From contig NZ_JBHUOV010000001.1 of assembly GCF_042686125.1 (NCBI RefSeq), positions 248,001-312,000 on the forward strand: a stretch of DNA of 64,000 nucleotides, in the 5' to 3' direction. Shown here piece by piece: positions 35,384 through 45,519 of the stretch. The notes below the pieces were generated by a model. It saw only the letters and a list, made by a program, of their open reading frames with translations, was not told where the DNA came from and did no database searches. The position numbers and the translations under genes are program-made. How positions within the stretch are numbered: the first letter of the stretch is position 1; each line of letters begins with the position of its first letter. This stretch comes from Oceanihabitans iliipiscarium. GTDB taxonomy: Bacteria; Bacteroidota; Bacteroidia; Flavobacteriales; Flavobacteriaceae.

Positions 35384-36349
35384 ATGGTAAAAATAACAGC
35401 AGCAGAAGTAAATAAATTAAGACAAGCTACAGGAGCTGGTATGATGGATTGCAAAAAAGCTTTAGTTGAAGCTGAAGGCGATTTTGATAAAGCAATTGAA
35501 GTGTTACGTAAAAAAGGACAAAAAGTAGCAGAAAAAAGAGCAGATCGTGAAAACTCTGAAGGGGCTGCTGTTTCTAAAATAAATGCAGACAACACTGTTG
35601 GCGTTGCCATTGTGTTAGGATGTGAAACCGATTTTGTTGGAAAAAATGAAAGCTTTATAGCGCTTGCAAATGAACTTGCAAATAAAGCAATTGAATTCGA
35701 CAACAAAGAAGACTTTTTAGCTTCAGATTTTGGCGGCATTACTGTTGCTGAAAAATTAGTTGAGCAAACAGGAGTTATTGGTGAAAAATTAGACATTACT
35801 GCTTTTGAAAAATTAGAAGCTCCTTATGTAGGTTCTTATGTTCATATCAATAAAATTGCCGCGCTTGTTGGATTATCATCTAAAGTTGATAATGCAGAAG
35901 TTTTAGTCAAAGATGTTGCCATGCAAGTGGCTTCAATGGGAGCAACAACTTTATCTTATAAAGATTTTGATGCTGCTTTTATCGCATCAGAAACTGAAGC
36001 AAGAATTGCTGTAATTGAAAAGGATAATATTGAACTAGGTCGTTTAGGTAAAACACTTAAAAATGTACCTCAATATATTTCAATGGCACAATTAACACCT
36101 GAAGTTATGGCTCAAGCTGAAGAAGCTGCTAAAGCTGAATTAAAAGCTGAAGGTAAACCAGAACAAATTTGGGATCGAATTCTTCCAGGAAAAATGGAAC
36201 GTTTCATTTCAGATAATACAACATTAGACCAAGAACAATGTTTATTAGACCAAAATTTCATTAAAGATGAAAAAATAAACGTTGCTAAATACGTTGCCTC
36301 TTACGGTGATGTTGTAATTACAAATTTCAAACGTGTTTCAGTAGGATAA
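35384..36349 (+). CDS. tsf: Elongation factor Ts
   Basis: About 321 residues from ATG 35384 (an ATG at 35375 adds MEA). I prefer the inner start because VKITAAEVNKLRQATGAGMM then begins where the family begins. The TGAGMMDCKKAL motif and FVGKNESF are the EF-Tu contact regions. EF-Ts exchanges GDP for GTP on EF-Tu. A clear terminator follows. Confidence 0.97.
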   Translation: MVKITAAEVNKLRQATGAGMMDCKKALVEAEGDFDKAIEVLRKKGQKVAEKRADRENSEGAAVSKINADNTVGVAIVLGCETDFVGKNESFIALANELANKAIEFDNKEDFLASDFGGITVAEKLVEQTGVIGEKLDITAFEKLEAPYVGSYVHINKIAALVGLSSKVDNAEVLVKDVAMQVASMGATTLSYKDFDAAFIASETEARIAVIEKDNIELGRLGKTLKNVPQYISMAQLTPEVMAQAEEAAKAELKAEGKPEQIWDRILPGKMERFISDNTTLDQEQCLLDQNFIKDEKINVAKYVASYGDVVITNFKRVSVG

Positions 36350-36374
36350 AAAACCATACTCAAACCAATATATT

Positions 36375-36412
36375 AAACCACTACTCTTTTAAAAAGACGT
36401 AGTGGTTTTTTT
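36375..36412 (+). terminator. Intrinsic terminator after tsf
   Basis: AAACCACTAC (36375-36384) pairs perfectly with GTAGTGGTTT (36399-36408) and is followed by a T run. It ends the rpsB-tsf unit. Confidence 0.85.
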
Positions 36413-36551
36413 ATTTGTAAAATTCTACTTTTGTGAATGAGTTTAATCATTATATTTGTTAAACTTTCAAAAGCATATTGAAATGCGCTTAAGAAATTAA
36501 CCTTTTTAGATTGATTTTGACTTAGTAAATAAAACAATAGACAACCAACTA

Positions 36552-37259
36552 ATGAAATACAAAAGAATTCTCTTAAAATTATCTGGTGAAGCATTAATGG
36601 GAAACCGCCAATATGGAATTGATCCAGATCGCTTAGCTGAATACGCAATGGACATTAAAACAATTACTGATAAAGGTGTTGAAGTTGCTATTGTTATTGG
36701 TGGTGGAAATATTTTTAGAGGTGTTGCTGGAGCAAGTAAAGGAATGGATCGCGTTCAAGGCGATTATATGGGAATGTTAGCTACAGTAATCAATGGCTTA
36801 GCATTACAAGGTGCTCTTGAAGATGCTGAAGTTCCAACACGCTTACAAACAGCAATAAAAATTAATGAAGTCGCCGAACCTTTTATACGTAGAAAGGCGA
36901 TGAGGCATCTACAAAAAGGACGTGTAGTTATTTTTGGTGGAGGGACTGGTAATCCTTATTTTACAACAGATTCTGCTGCAGTATTAAGAGCTATAGAAAT
37001 TGAAGCTGATGTCATTTTAAAAGGCACTCGTGTAGACGGTATTTATAATGCAGATCCTGAAAAGGATAGTTCTGCAATAAAGTTTGATCATATTTCTTTC
37101 GATGATGTATTACGCAAAGGTCTAAAGGTTATGGATACCACAGCTTTTACTTTAAGTCAAGAAAATAAGCTGCCAATTATTGTTTTTGACATGAATAAAA
37201 AAGGAAATTTACTTAAGGTAGTTTCCGGTGAGAATATAGGAACAAAAGTAAACTTGTAA
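36552..37259 (+). CDS. pyrH: UMP kinase
   Basis: A 235-residue amino-acid-kinase-fold protein. KRILLKLSGEALMG, VIGGGNIFRG, RLQTAIKI and the nucleotide site GGGTGNPYFTTDSAA match bacterial UMP kinase, which makes UDP from UMP. It precedes frr by 48 bases, the usual order. Confidence 0.98.
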   Translation: MKYKRILLKLSGEALMGNRQYGIDPDRLAEYAMDIKTITDKGVEVAIVIGGGNIFRGVAGASKGMDRVQGDYMGMLATVINGLALQGALEDAEVPTRLQTAIKINEVAEPFIRRKAMRHLQKGRVVIFGGGTGNPYFTTDSAAVLRAIEIEADVILKGTRVDGIYNADPEKDSSAIKFDHISFDDVLRKGLKVMDTTAFTLSQENKLPIIVFDMNKKGNLLKVVSGENIGTKVNL

Positions 37260-37307
37260 CTTTGGCTTAGTTTTTGAAAACCAACAAGTAAATTAAATAT
37301 TTTAGTA

Positions 37308-37865
37308 ATGAACGAAGACGTACAATTTATAATAGATACCACTAAAGAAGCTATGATAAATGCCTTAAAGCATTTAGAAAAACAATTAATGAACATCAGA
37401 GCTGGAAAAGCTAGCCCTGCCATGTTAGGTAGTGTTATGGTTGACTATTACGGCACTCAAACACCTCTAAATCAGGTAGCAAATGTAAATACACCTGATG
37501 GAAGAACAATTACTGTTCAACCATGGGAAAAAAGCATGCTACAAGAAATTGAACGTGGTATTGCTTATGCAAATCTTGGTTTTAACCCTATGAATAATGG
37601 CGAGACTATTATTATAAATGTTCCACCTTTAACTGAAGAGCGACGAAGAGATTTGGCTAAACAGGCAAAGGCTGAAGTTGAAGATGCTAAAGTTGGTGTT
37701 AGAAATGCACGAAAAGAGGCTAATAATGATCTTAAAAAATTAGATAGTATTTCTGAAGATTTACAAAAAAATGCAGAACAAGATGTGCAAGATTTAACAG
37801 ATAGTTATACCAAAAAAATTGACGATATTTTTGCGGTAAAAGAAAAAGAAATCATGACCGTTTAA
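37308..37865 (+). CDS. frr: Ribosome recycling factor
   Basis: A 185-residue protein, the normal length. LMNIRAGKASPAMLGSVMV, LNQVANVNTPDGRTITVQPW and LTEERRRDLAKQAKAEVEDA are the hallmark RRF segments. With EF-G it splits the post-termination ribosome. A terminator hairpin follows. Confidence 0.98.
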   Translation: MNEDVQFIIDTTKEAMINALKHLEKQLMNIRAGKASPAMLGSVMVDYYGTQTPLNQVANVNTPDGRTITVQPWEKSMLQEIERGIAYANLGFNPMNNGETIIINVPPLTEERRRDLAKQAKAEVEDAKVGVRNARKEANNDLKKLDSISEDLQKNAEQDVQDLTDSYTKKIDDIFAVKEKEIMTV

Positions 37866-37869
37866 AGTT

Positions 37870-37897
37870 AAAGCGACGACTATGTCGCTTTTTTTAT
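37870..37897 (+). terminator. Intrinsic terminator after frr
   Basis: AAAGCGAC (37870-37877) pairs with GTCGCTTT (37884-37891) around a 6-base loop, then a T run. It separates pyrH-frr from the thioredoxin-like gene. Confidence 0.8.
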
Positions 37898-37928
37898 ACC
37901 AACTAAATGTTTTTTTCGTTAAAGAGTT

Positions 37929-38669
37929 ATGAGAGAAAAAAGATGTGTTTTCCTGTTTATTTTGATGTTGCAATTTAGCTTAGGTTTTGCACAAAACAAC
38001 TATCCATTTATTCCTCAAAATCAACACCAGTTAACTGAAAAACAATTAGAAAGCGCGCAAATTAACATCACACCTAATGTGCTTTTATTTACTGAAAACG
38101 GAAAGCTACTACCTATGTCTAGCTTATCTTTAATGACTAACCCTGACTATAAACCTATATTTTATGCTGATGCAAACGAAAAAGTAAAATCAGTAGTCTT
38201 TCAAAAAAAGAGTCATCACCCAATAATAATTGAACAAAACACAGAAGCTCAATACACCAAAGGTGAGCCTGCTTTAGATTTTTTAGCTACAGATTTAATT
38301 GGTAAGAGTTATAAACTATCTCAATTAAAAGGAAAGGTTGTTGTTCTTAATTTTTGGTTCACAAAATGTGGTCCTTGTGTTGCTGAAATGCCTGCTTTAA
38401 ATGAGTTAGTTGATTTATATAAAGATAAAGACGTCGTTTTTTTAGCCATTACATTCAATAAAAAAGAAATTGTAACTCAATTTTTAAAAAGTCAGTCTTT
38501 TAACTATACTATTTTAGCTAATGCCAATGATATTACCAATATGTATGGCGTTCAGATTTATCCTACAAATATTATTATAAACAAAAAAGGGGAAATTGTT
38601 CTTAAAGAATTAGGCTATAGAACCAATATAAAAGAGGTCCTTCAGGCCTCAATAAACGAGCTATTATAG
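37929..38669 (+). CDS. TlpA-like thioredoxin-fold protein, exported
   Basis: A 246-residue protein with a signal peptide (VFLFILMLQFSLGFAQ). Residues about 110-246 are a TlpA/AhpC-type thioredoxin domain with the active-site pair Cys147 and Cys150 in KCGPC, a preceding LNFWFTK strand and the cis-Pro loop IYPTNIII. The first 100 residues have no recognised domain. It probably reduces or oxidises envelope thiols. The next gene, an outer-membrane barrel, begins 8 bases later. Confidence 0.88.
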   Translation: MREKRCVFLFILMLQFSLGFAQNNYPFIPQNQHQLTEKQLESAQINITPNVLLFTENGKLLPMSSLSLMTNPDYKPIFYADANEKVKSVVFQKKSHHPIIIEQNTEAQYTKGEPALDFLATDLIGKSYKLSQLKGKVVVLNFWFTKCGPCVAEMPALNELVDLYKDKDVVFLAITFNKKEIVTQFLKSQSFNYTILANANDITNMYGVQIYPTNIIINKKGEIVLKELGYRTNIKEVLQASINELL

Positions 38670-38677
38670 TCCTCTAA

Positions 38678-39955
38678 ATGTATAAACCTTGTCTTACTAT
38701 AATTCTGCTTCTAAGTTTCTTTTTAAGTAAAGCTCAAAACCCAACACCTTCAAAAGACAGTACTAAAACAGTAAATGACTCTATTAAAAAAAGAGCTTTA
38801 CTTAAACAATTAGGAAACGGTTATTTTCCAACTAAATATATAGACATCGATCTTAGATATTTAGTGAAGTATAATCAATATGAAGGATTTCGAAATGGTA
38901 TTGGAGGTGTGACAAACAGTAATCTCTCTGAAAAATTCAGATTCAACACCTATGTGGTTTATGGTTTTAGAGATCATAAGTATAAATATAGTTTTGGTGC
39001 TGGCGTAAGGCTTTTAAAAAAAACAAACACATGGCTAAACCTTTCTTACACAGATGATTTAAACGAAACTGGAAGTTCTACATTTCTTACAGACAAACGC
39101 TTCTTTCAACTTTTTGAACCAAGGCTTTTAAATATTGATTTGTTTCATAAACATAAAACATCTTCGGTTTCTTTAGAACATCAATTAACTCCACAATTAA
39201 TAAGTGAAACCGAATTTGCAGCAAGTCGTATTAGAACCACTTATGATTATAACTTTGTTGTAAACACCAAACCTTTTAGCGCATTTAAATTAAGTACTGC
39301 AAAAATTGCTTTGCAATGGAGCCCTTTTAGTCAGTTTCAAATAAATGAAAATACCATCAAAGAAACCAAAGAAGGCTATCCTAAATTCACTTTACAGTAC
39401 ACAAAAAGTTTTAGTGGTATTCTTAATAGCGATTTCAATTTTTCAAAAGTAGATTTTAGAACCATCTTTAAAAAACAGTATAACAATAAAGCTTTTTCAT
39501 TGTTAACAATAACTGCTGGATTTGCTAATGGCGAGACGCCTCTTACGCATTTATATCATGCCTACCCAAACAATATAAACAAGGAAACCATTATGCAGAG
39601 GTTTTCGGTAGCAGGAATTACCAGTTTTGAAACCATGTATTTTAACGAGTTTTTTTCAGATAGAATTACAACGCTTCAATTTAAACATCACTTAAGTCCT
39701 TTTAAAATTACTAAACGCTTCAAACCAGAATTAGTACTTATTTCTAGATATGCTATAGGAAACATGAATCACATTGGAAGGCATCAACAAGTCACTTTTA
39801 ATACCTTAGAAAAAGGCTATACAGAATCTGGCTTAGAAATTAATAAACTCTTTTTTGGTTTTGGGTTAAGTTTCACTTACAGGTATGGAGCTTACCATTT
39901 AGCAAAATTAGAAAATAATATGGCGTTAAAATTTACTTTTAATGTGACTTTATAA
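38678..39955 (+). CDS. Outer-membrane beta-barrel protein (DUF5686 C-terminal-like)
   Basis: A 425-residue protein with signal peptide (ILLLSFFLSKAQ). From about residue 50 it consists of alternating aromatic/polar beta strands and ends in Leu after FTFNVTL, as outer-membrane barrels do. YNQYEGFRNGIGG and FNTYVVYGFRDHKYKYSFGA resemble the barrel half of the large DUF5686 proteins (about 800 residues), but the N-terminal carboxypeptidase-like half is absent and the signal peptide shows this is a complete shorter protein. It may be co-transcribed with the TlpA-like gene. Its cargo or role is unknown. Confidence 0.7.
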   Translation: MYKPCLTIILLLSFFLSKAQNPTPSKDSTKTVNDSIKKRALLKQLGNGYFPTKYIDIDLRYLVKYNQYEGFRNGIGGVTNSNLSEKFRFNTYVVYGFRDHKYKYSFGAGVRLLKKTNTWLNLSYTDDLNETGSSTFLTDKRFFQLFEPRLLNIDLFHKHKTSSVSLEHQLTPQLISETEFAASRIRTTYDYNFVVNTKPFSAFKLSTAKIALQWSPFSQFQINENTIKETKEGYPKFTLQYTKSFSGILNSDFNFSKVDFRTIFKKQYNNKAFSLLTITAGFANGETPLTHLYHAYPNNINKETIMQRFSVAGITSFETMYFNEFFSDRITTLQFKHHLSPFKITKRFKPELVLISRYAIGNMNHIGRHQQVTFNTLEKGYTESGLEINKLFFGFGLSFTYRYGAYHLAKLENNMALKFTFNVTL

Positions 39956-40016
39956 TAGTTTTAACCTTTCTAATACATAGCTTTTCCATACCTTTAACGC
40001 TGATTTTAGATCAGCT

Positions 40017-42428
40017 ATGTTTAAACTGTTTACAAAAAGTTTTTGGGATGTTGTCGCTAGACTAATTCTTCGCAATAAAATTGCCATTATTCTTGGGGTT
40101 TTAATTGCTACTGGTCTGTTGGCAACACAATGGAAACACATGCGTTTCACTTATACTGAAGCCAATTTATTACCAGACGACCATCCTATAAATATAGAAT
40201 ACAATGATTTTCTTAATATTTTTGGAGAGGAAGGAAATCTTATCGTTTTAGGTGTAAAAGACTCTACTCTTTTTACAATAGAAAAACTAAATGCATGGAA
40301 CAAACTTTCGCAAAGCTTAAAAAAAGCGGCTGAAGTAGAAACAGTCGTTTCCATTAAAGATCTTCAAAAACTTATAAAAGATAATAAAAAAGAACAATTT
40401 GTACTTGAGCCTTTTATAAAAGATTCGATTACGTCGATGAAGCAAATCGATGTTTTACAAGAAGAGTTGTTCGAAAAATATCCTTTTTATGATAATTTCT
40501 TATTTAATAAAGAAACCAAAACTGTTAGAACTGCAATCTATCTGAAAAAGGATATCGTAAACACACCTGTTAGAAAGGACTTTGTGTTTCAAAACCTAAT
40601 TCCAGAAATAAAAGCTTTTGAAGCGCAAACTCATTTAGATGTTAGAGTCTCTGGAATGCCCTATGTACGTACCTTAAATGCACAAAATATAGTAGATGAA
40701 ATAGGTAAATTTATTGGTTTAGCATTAGCTGTAACCTCTTTAATTTTCTTTTTCTTTTTTAGATCATTAAGAGCCACATTTATTTCATTAGTTGTAGTTT
40801 CTTTTGGTGTGATGTGGACTTTTGGCATCATTGGGTTGCTGAAGTATGAAATCACTGTTTTAACAGCATTAATTCCGCCTTTAATAATAGTTATTGGTAT
40901 TCCGAATTGTATTTTCCTAATTAATAAATACCAACATGAAGTAAAACTACATGGTAATAAAGTGAAGTCGTTACAACGTGTTATTACCAAAATTGGAAAC
41001 GCTACATTAATGACTAATGTAACCACAGCTTCAGGATTTGCAACATTTATTCTCACAGAAAGTCAGCTTTTAAAAGAATTTGGTATTGTAGCATCATTAA
41101 GTATTCTAGCCATTTTTATACTTTGTTTACTAATTATTCCTATCATTTATACCTTTTTACCCTATCCGAAAGACAGGCATTTAGAACATTTAAATAAACG
41201 TTGGATTGGAGGCTTTGTTGATTGGATGGAACGCATGGTGAAGCAAAAGCGAATAGCGATATATATAACTTCAGTTGCACTCCTTATTCTAAGTATTATT
41301 GGCATTTTTCAAATTAAAATCTCTGGGAGTTTAATTGAAGATATGTCTAAAAAAGCTGATTTTTTTCAGGATATTAGATTCTTTGAAGAAGAGTTTAATG
41401 GTATTATGCCTTTAGAAATATTGGTAGATACTAAGCGAAAAAAAGGTGTTATGAAGTTATCTACCTTAAAACGCATGGAGGAGTTAGAAGAGGTCATTTC
41501 AGAAACGCCTTCACTATCTAAACCTATTTCAGTCGTGAGCTTAGTTAAATACTCTAAGCAAGCCTATTATAATGGCAACCCTAAATATTATCAATTACCA
41601 ACCAGTCAAGAAAAGAACTTTATCATGACTTATGCTAAAAACTCTTCTTCTGAAATTGATTTATTAAAAAACTTCGTCGATAGCACTGGTCAATACGCAC
41701 GTATCACTACGTTTATGAAAGATATTGGCACAGATAAAATGGAGCGTATTGAAGAAAACCTTCAAAATAAAGTCAACAAAGTATTTCCTAAAGATAAGTT
41801 TGACGTCACCATGACTGGAAAAGCACTTGTCTTTCAAAAAGGAACAAAATACTTGGTTAAAAACCTAGCCATTTCATTATCGTTAGCCATCTTATTAATC
41901 TCCATATTTATGGCTTATATGTTCAGGTCATTTAGAATGATTGTAATCTCTTTAATTCCTAACCTTTTACCTTTAGTCGTAACAGCAGGATTAATGGGTT
42001 ATTTAAATGTGCCTATAAAACCATCTACGATTTTAGTCTTTAGCATTGCCTTTGGTATCTCTGTTGACGACACCATTCACTTTTTGGCTAAATACAGACA
42101 AGAGTTACAAGCGAATCATTGGAAGATTAAAAAATCAGTATATGCTGCTCTTCGCGAAACAGGTGTAAGTATGTTTTACACCTCTATTGTTTTATTTTTC
42201 GGGTTTTTAGTTTTTACTTTTTCTAGTTTTGGTGGTACTGTTGCTTTAGGAGCATTAGTATCTGCAACTTTATTGTTTGCAATGCTTTCTAACTTATTGC
42301 TATTACCTTCATTATTGCTATCCTTAGAAAGAAGTATTGCGAACAAACAAGTATTGCGCCAACCAACAATAAATATTATTCCAGAAGAAAATGATGATGA
42401 CGAAAATCTAGATGATTCTGAAGAATAA
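40017..42428 (+). CDS. RND superfamily exporter (MMPL/SSD type)
   Basis: An 803-residue membrane protein with two similar halves, each with one helix, a large extracytoplasmic loop and five further helices. FFFFFRSLRATFISLVVVSF and YMFRSFRMIVISLIPNLLPL mark the RND repeat; IAFGISVDDTIHFLAKYRQE contains the proton-relay Asp pair. It belongs to the HAE3/MMPL group, many of which move hopanoids, lipids or lipoproteins. It is adjacent to an outer-membrane barrel gene, so a shared export role is possible. The acidic C-terminus (EENDDDENLDDSEE) is notable. Substrate unknown. Confidence 0.88.
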   Translation: MFKLFTKSFWDVVARLILRNKIAIILGVLIATGLLATQWKHMRFTYTEANLLPDDHPINIEYNDFLNIFGEEGNLIVLGVKDSTLFTIEKLNAWNKLSQSLKKAAEVETVVSIKDLQKLIKDNKKEQFVLEPFIKDSITSMKQIDVLQEELFEKYPFYDNFLFNKETKTVRTAIYLKKDIVNTPVRKDFVFQNLIPEIKAFEAQTHLDVRVSGMPYVRTLNAQNIVDEIGKFIGLALAVTSLIFFFFFRSLRATFISLVVVSFGVMWTFGIIGLLKYEITVLTALIPPLIIVIGIPNCIFLINKYQHEVKLHGNKVKSLQRVITKIGNATLMTNVTTASGFATFILTESQLLKEFGIVASLSILAIFILCLLIIPIIYTFLPYPKDRHLEHLNKRWIGGFVDWMERMVKQKRIAIYITSVALLILSIIGIFQIKISGSLIEDMSKKADFFQDIRFFEEEFNGIMPLEILVDTKRKKGVMKLSTLKRMEELEEVISETPSLSKPISVVSLVKYSKQAYYNGNPKYYQLPTSQEKNFIMTYAKNSSSEIDLLKNFVDSTGQYARITTFMKDIGTDKMERIEENLQNKVNKVFPKDKFDVTMTGKALVFQKGTKYLVKNLAISLSLAILLISIFMAYMFRSFRMIVISLIPNLLPLVVTAGLMGYLNVPIKPSTILVFSIAFGISVDDTIHFLAKYRQELQANHWKIKKSVYAALRETGVSMFYTSIVLFFGFLVFTFSSFGGTVALGALVSATLLFAMLSNLLLLPSLLLSLERSIANKQVLRQPTINIIPEENDDDENLDDSEE

Positions 42429-42470
42429 ATACCACAAACAATTATATTTGCAGTCAAAATAAGTTTTTAA

Positions 42471-43904
42471 ATGAAAATGTATACAGTTTCACAACTATTA
42501 TCAAAAAATCAATTCGGAGAAGATGTTGAAATAAAAGGCTGGGTTCGCACCTTTCGTGCTAATCGCTTTATCGCCTTAAATGATGGTTCTACAATAAATA
42601 ACATACAGTGTGTTGTAGATTTTGAGAATACAGATGAGGTAATCTTGAAACGCATTACTACTGGAGCCGCTATACATATAAAAGGAGAATTAATAGAAAG
42701 TCAGGGTAAAGGACAAAGTGTTGAAATTGCTGTAGCTCATCTAGACATTCTTGGTGACTCTGATCCAGAAACGTTTCCTATTCAGCCTAAAAAACACTCT
42801 TTTGAATTTTTAAGAGAAAATGCGCACTTACGCACAAGAACAAGTACATTTAGTGCTGTTATGCGTTTGCGTTCAACACTATCTTTCGCTATTCATAAGT
42901 ACTTTAACGACAATGGGTTTTACTATATGCATACGCCAATTATTACAGGAAGTGATGCTGAAGGTGCAGGAGAAATGTTTCGTGTAAGTAGTCTAGACGC
43001 TAAAAACCCACCTTTAAATGATGAAGGTAAAGTAGATTATAAACAAGACTTCTTCGGAAAAGAAACAAACTTAACAGTTTCGGGACAATTAGAAGCAGAA
43101 ACGTATGCCATGTCTTTGGGAAAAGTCTATACTTTCGGACCTACATTTAGGGCAGAAAATTCTAATACCTCACGCCATTTATCTGAATTTTGGATGATTG
43201 AACCTGAAGTTGCTTTTATGGATCTGGCTGGAAATATGGATCTCGCTGAAGATTTCATGAAATATGTTTTAAAATATGTCTTAGACCACAATCGTGAAGA
43301 TTTAGAGTTTCTTGAAAAACGCTTGTTAGACGAAGAGAAAACAAAACCTCAGGCTGAACGTAGTGAAATGAGCTTAATTGAAAAATTAAACTTCGTAATA
43401 GATAATAATTTTAAACGCGTAAGCTATACAGAAGCCATAGATATTTTAAGAAACTCAAAGCCAAACAAAAAGAAAAAATTCAACTATATCATTGAAGATT
43501 GGGGAGCAGATTTACAAAGCGAACATGAACGCTTTCTCGTTGAAAAACACTTTAAATGCCCAGTAATCTTATTTGATTATCCAGCAAATATTAAAGCATT
43601 TTATATGCGATTAAATGAAGATGGTAAAACCGTTCGCGCTATGGATATTCTTTTTCCAGGCATTGGCGAAATGGTTGGAGGCTCGCAACGTGAAGAGCGC
43701 TTAGATGTCCTGAAAGAAAAAATGAAAGCACTAGACATTCCTGAAGAAGAATTATGGTGGTACCTCGATTTACGCAAATACGGAACTGCTGTACATTCTG
43801 GATTTGGCTTAGGTTTTGAACGTTTAGTCATGTTTGCAACAGGAATGACTAACATTCGTGACGTGATACCTTACCCAAGAACACCTCAAAATGCAGAATT
43901 TTAA
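42471..43904 (+). CDS. asnS: Asparaginyl-tRNA synthetase
   Basis: A 477-residue class II synthetase. The OB-fold anticodon domain (DVEIKGWVRTFRANRFIALN) is followed by the catalytic domain with TFGPTFRAENSNTSRHLSEF and the motif 3 region GFGLGFERLVMFATGMTNIR. The length and the GxGxGxER pattern support AsnRS rather than AspRS. A -7-like box (TATATTTG at 42443-42450) lies 20 bases upstream. Confidence 0.97.
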   Translation: MKMYTVSQLLSKNQFGEDVEIKGWVRTFRANRFIALNDGSTINNIQCVVDFENTDEVILKRITTGAAIHIKGELIESQGKGQSVEIAVAHLDILGDSDPETFPIQPKKHSFEFLRENAHLRTRTSTFSAVMRLRSTLSFAIHKYFNDNGFYYMHTPIITGSDAEGAGEMFRVSSLDAKNPPLNDEGKVDYKQDFFGKETNLTVSGQLEAETYAMSLGKVYTFGPTFRAENSNTSRHLSEFWMIEPEVAFMDLAGNMDLAEDFMKYVLKYVLDHNREDLEFLEKRLLDEEKTKPQAERSEMSLIEKLNFVIDNNFKRVSYTEAIDILRNSKPNKKKKFNYIIEDWGADLQSEHERFLVEKHFKCPVILFDYPANIKAFYMRLNEDGKTVRAMDILFPGIGEMVGGSQREERLDVLKEKMKALDIPEEELWWYLDLRKYGTAVHSGFGLGFERLVMFATGMTNIRDVIPYPRTPQNAEF

Positions 43905-44058
43905 CCGCTAATTCGTCCTTATCTTTTAAAAAAGAAGCAGGCGTTCAAACACTATTGTATTTTAAAAGGAGCCGTTAAGAAATTTTATCATAAAACAATT
44001 TAGATACAGCATATTCTAGATTGTTTTCTTTATTTTTATATTAAATCAAAATACAAGA

Positions 44059-45519
44059 ATGCTTAAACAATATTTACAGTTCAAATTATCACAAAAATTG
44101 TCTCCTCAGCAAATTCAATTAATGAAATTGATACAGCTGCCTACACAAGCTTTTGAACAACGTTTAAAGCAGGAACTAGAGGAAAACCCAGCTTTAGAAA
44201 GTGGAAAAGAAGATGCTCCAAACGATTTAGATGATGATTTTGACAACACTGGTGATGAGTATAATGACAATGAGACTATAGACACAGGAGACATTAACGT
44301 AGATGATTATTTAAGTGATGATGAAGTTCCAGACTATAGAACGCAAGTCAATAATTATAGTGCTGATGATGATGAAAAAACAATCCCTTATGCCGCAGGA
44401 ACATCTTTCACTCAGCATTTAGTAAACCAGTTAAACACCTATCGTTTAAATGATGAAGAACGAGAAATAGCTGAGTTTTTAGTTGGAAGCGTTGATGAAA
44501 GCGGTTATATACGTCGCGAGTTAAGCGACATTATGGATGACTTAGCGTTTACACAAAATGTATATACTACCGAAGAACATATTGAAAAAGTTTTAAAAAT
44601 AGTACACCAATTAGATCCTGCAGGTGTTGGCGCTAGAAACCTTCAAGAATGTTTAAGCATACAGTTACATAGAAAAGAACAACATCCAGATGTTGCGTTA
44701 GCCACCAATATTATAGACAAAGCTTTTGAACAATTCACTAAAAAACATTACAAAAAATTATTGCAAAAATTTGATGTTAGTGAAATACAACTTAAAGATG
44801 CTATTCATGAGATAGAACGATTAAACCCAAAACCTGGAGGAAGTTATGCTGGAAATAATCGTATAGTAGAGCATGTCGTTCCAGATTTTGCAATTAAAAT
44901 TGTAGATGGTGAATTAGAACTAACCTTAAACGGCAGGAATGCTCCAGAGCTTCATGTATCTAGAGAATACAATAATATGCTTAAAGGCTATAAAGACTCA
45001 AAGGAAAAAAGTAAATCTCAAAAAGATGCAGTCATGTTTATAAAGCAAAAACTAGATGCTGCTAAATGGTTTATTGAAGCGATTAAACAACGTCAACAAA
45101 CCCTTTTTGTAACCATGAGTTCTATTATGCACTATCAAAAAGAGTATTTTTTAACAGGAGATGAGCGCAAGCTTAAGCCTATGATTTTAAAAGATATTGC
45201 AGATGAAATAGAAATGGATGTTTCTACTGTATCTCGTGTAGCAAATAGTAAATATGTTGATACGCCTTATGGCACAAAACTGATTAAAGAATTCTTTTCT
45301 GAATCTATGACGAATGATCAAGGAGAAGAAGTTTCTACTCGAGAAATAAAGAAAATTCTAGAAACCGTTATTGAAGAAGAAGACAAGAAAAAGCCATTAA
45401 CAGACGAGGCTTTAGCTAAAATTTTAAAAGAAAAAGGTTACCCAATTGCAAGACGAACTGTTGCGAAGTATAGAGAACAACTTGATATTTCGGTGGCTAG
45501 ATTGCGTAAAAAGATATAA
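44059..45519 (+). CDS. rpoN: RNA polymerase sigma-54 factor
   Basis: A 486-residue protein. Region I (QFKLSQKLSPQQIQLMKLIQ) is glutamine- and leucine-rich, region II is very acidic (DDDFDNTGDEYNDNETID), and the core-binding and HTH regions end in the RpoN box ARRTVAKYRE. It directs transcription from -24/-12 promoters with activator ATPases. Its stop overlaps the start of the next gene (TAATG), an unusual partner for rpoN. Confidence 0.97.
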   Translation: MLKQYLQFKLSQKLSPQQIQLMKLIQLPTQAFEQRLKQELEENPALESGKEDAPNDLDDDFDNTGDEYNDNETIDTGDINVDDYLSDDEVPDYRTQVNNYSADDDEKTIPYAAGTSFTQHLVNQLNTYRLNDEEREIAEFLVGSVDESGYIRRELSDIMDDLAFTQNVYTTEEHIEKVLKIVHQLDPAGVGARNLQECLSIQLHRKEQHPDVALATNIIDKAFEQFTKKHYKKLLQKFDVSEIQLKDAIHEIERLNPKPGGSYAGNNRIVEHVVPDFAIKIVDGELELTLNGRNAPELHVSREYNNMLKGYKDSKEKSKSQKDAVMFIKQKLDAAKWFIEAIKQRQQTLFVTMSSIMHYQKEYFLTGDERKLKPMILKDIADEIEMDVSTVSRVANSKYVDTPYGTKLIKEFFSESMTNDQGEEVSTREIKKILETVIEEEDKKKPLTDEALAKILKEKGYPIARRTVAKYREQLDISVARLRKKI

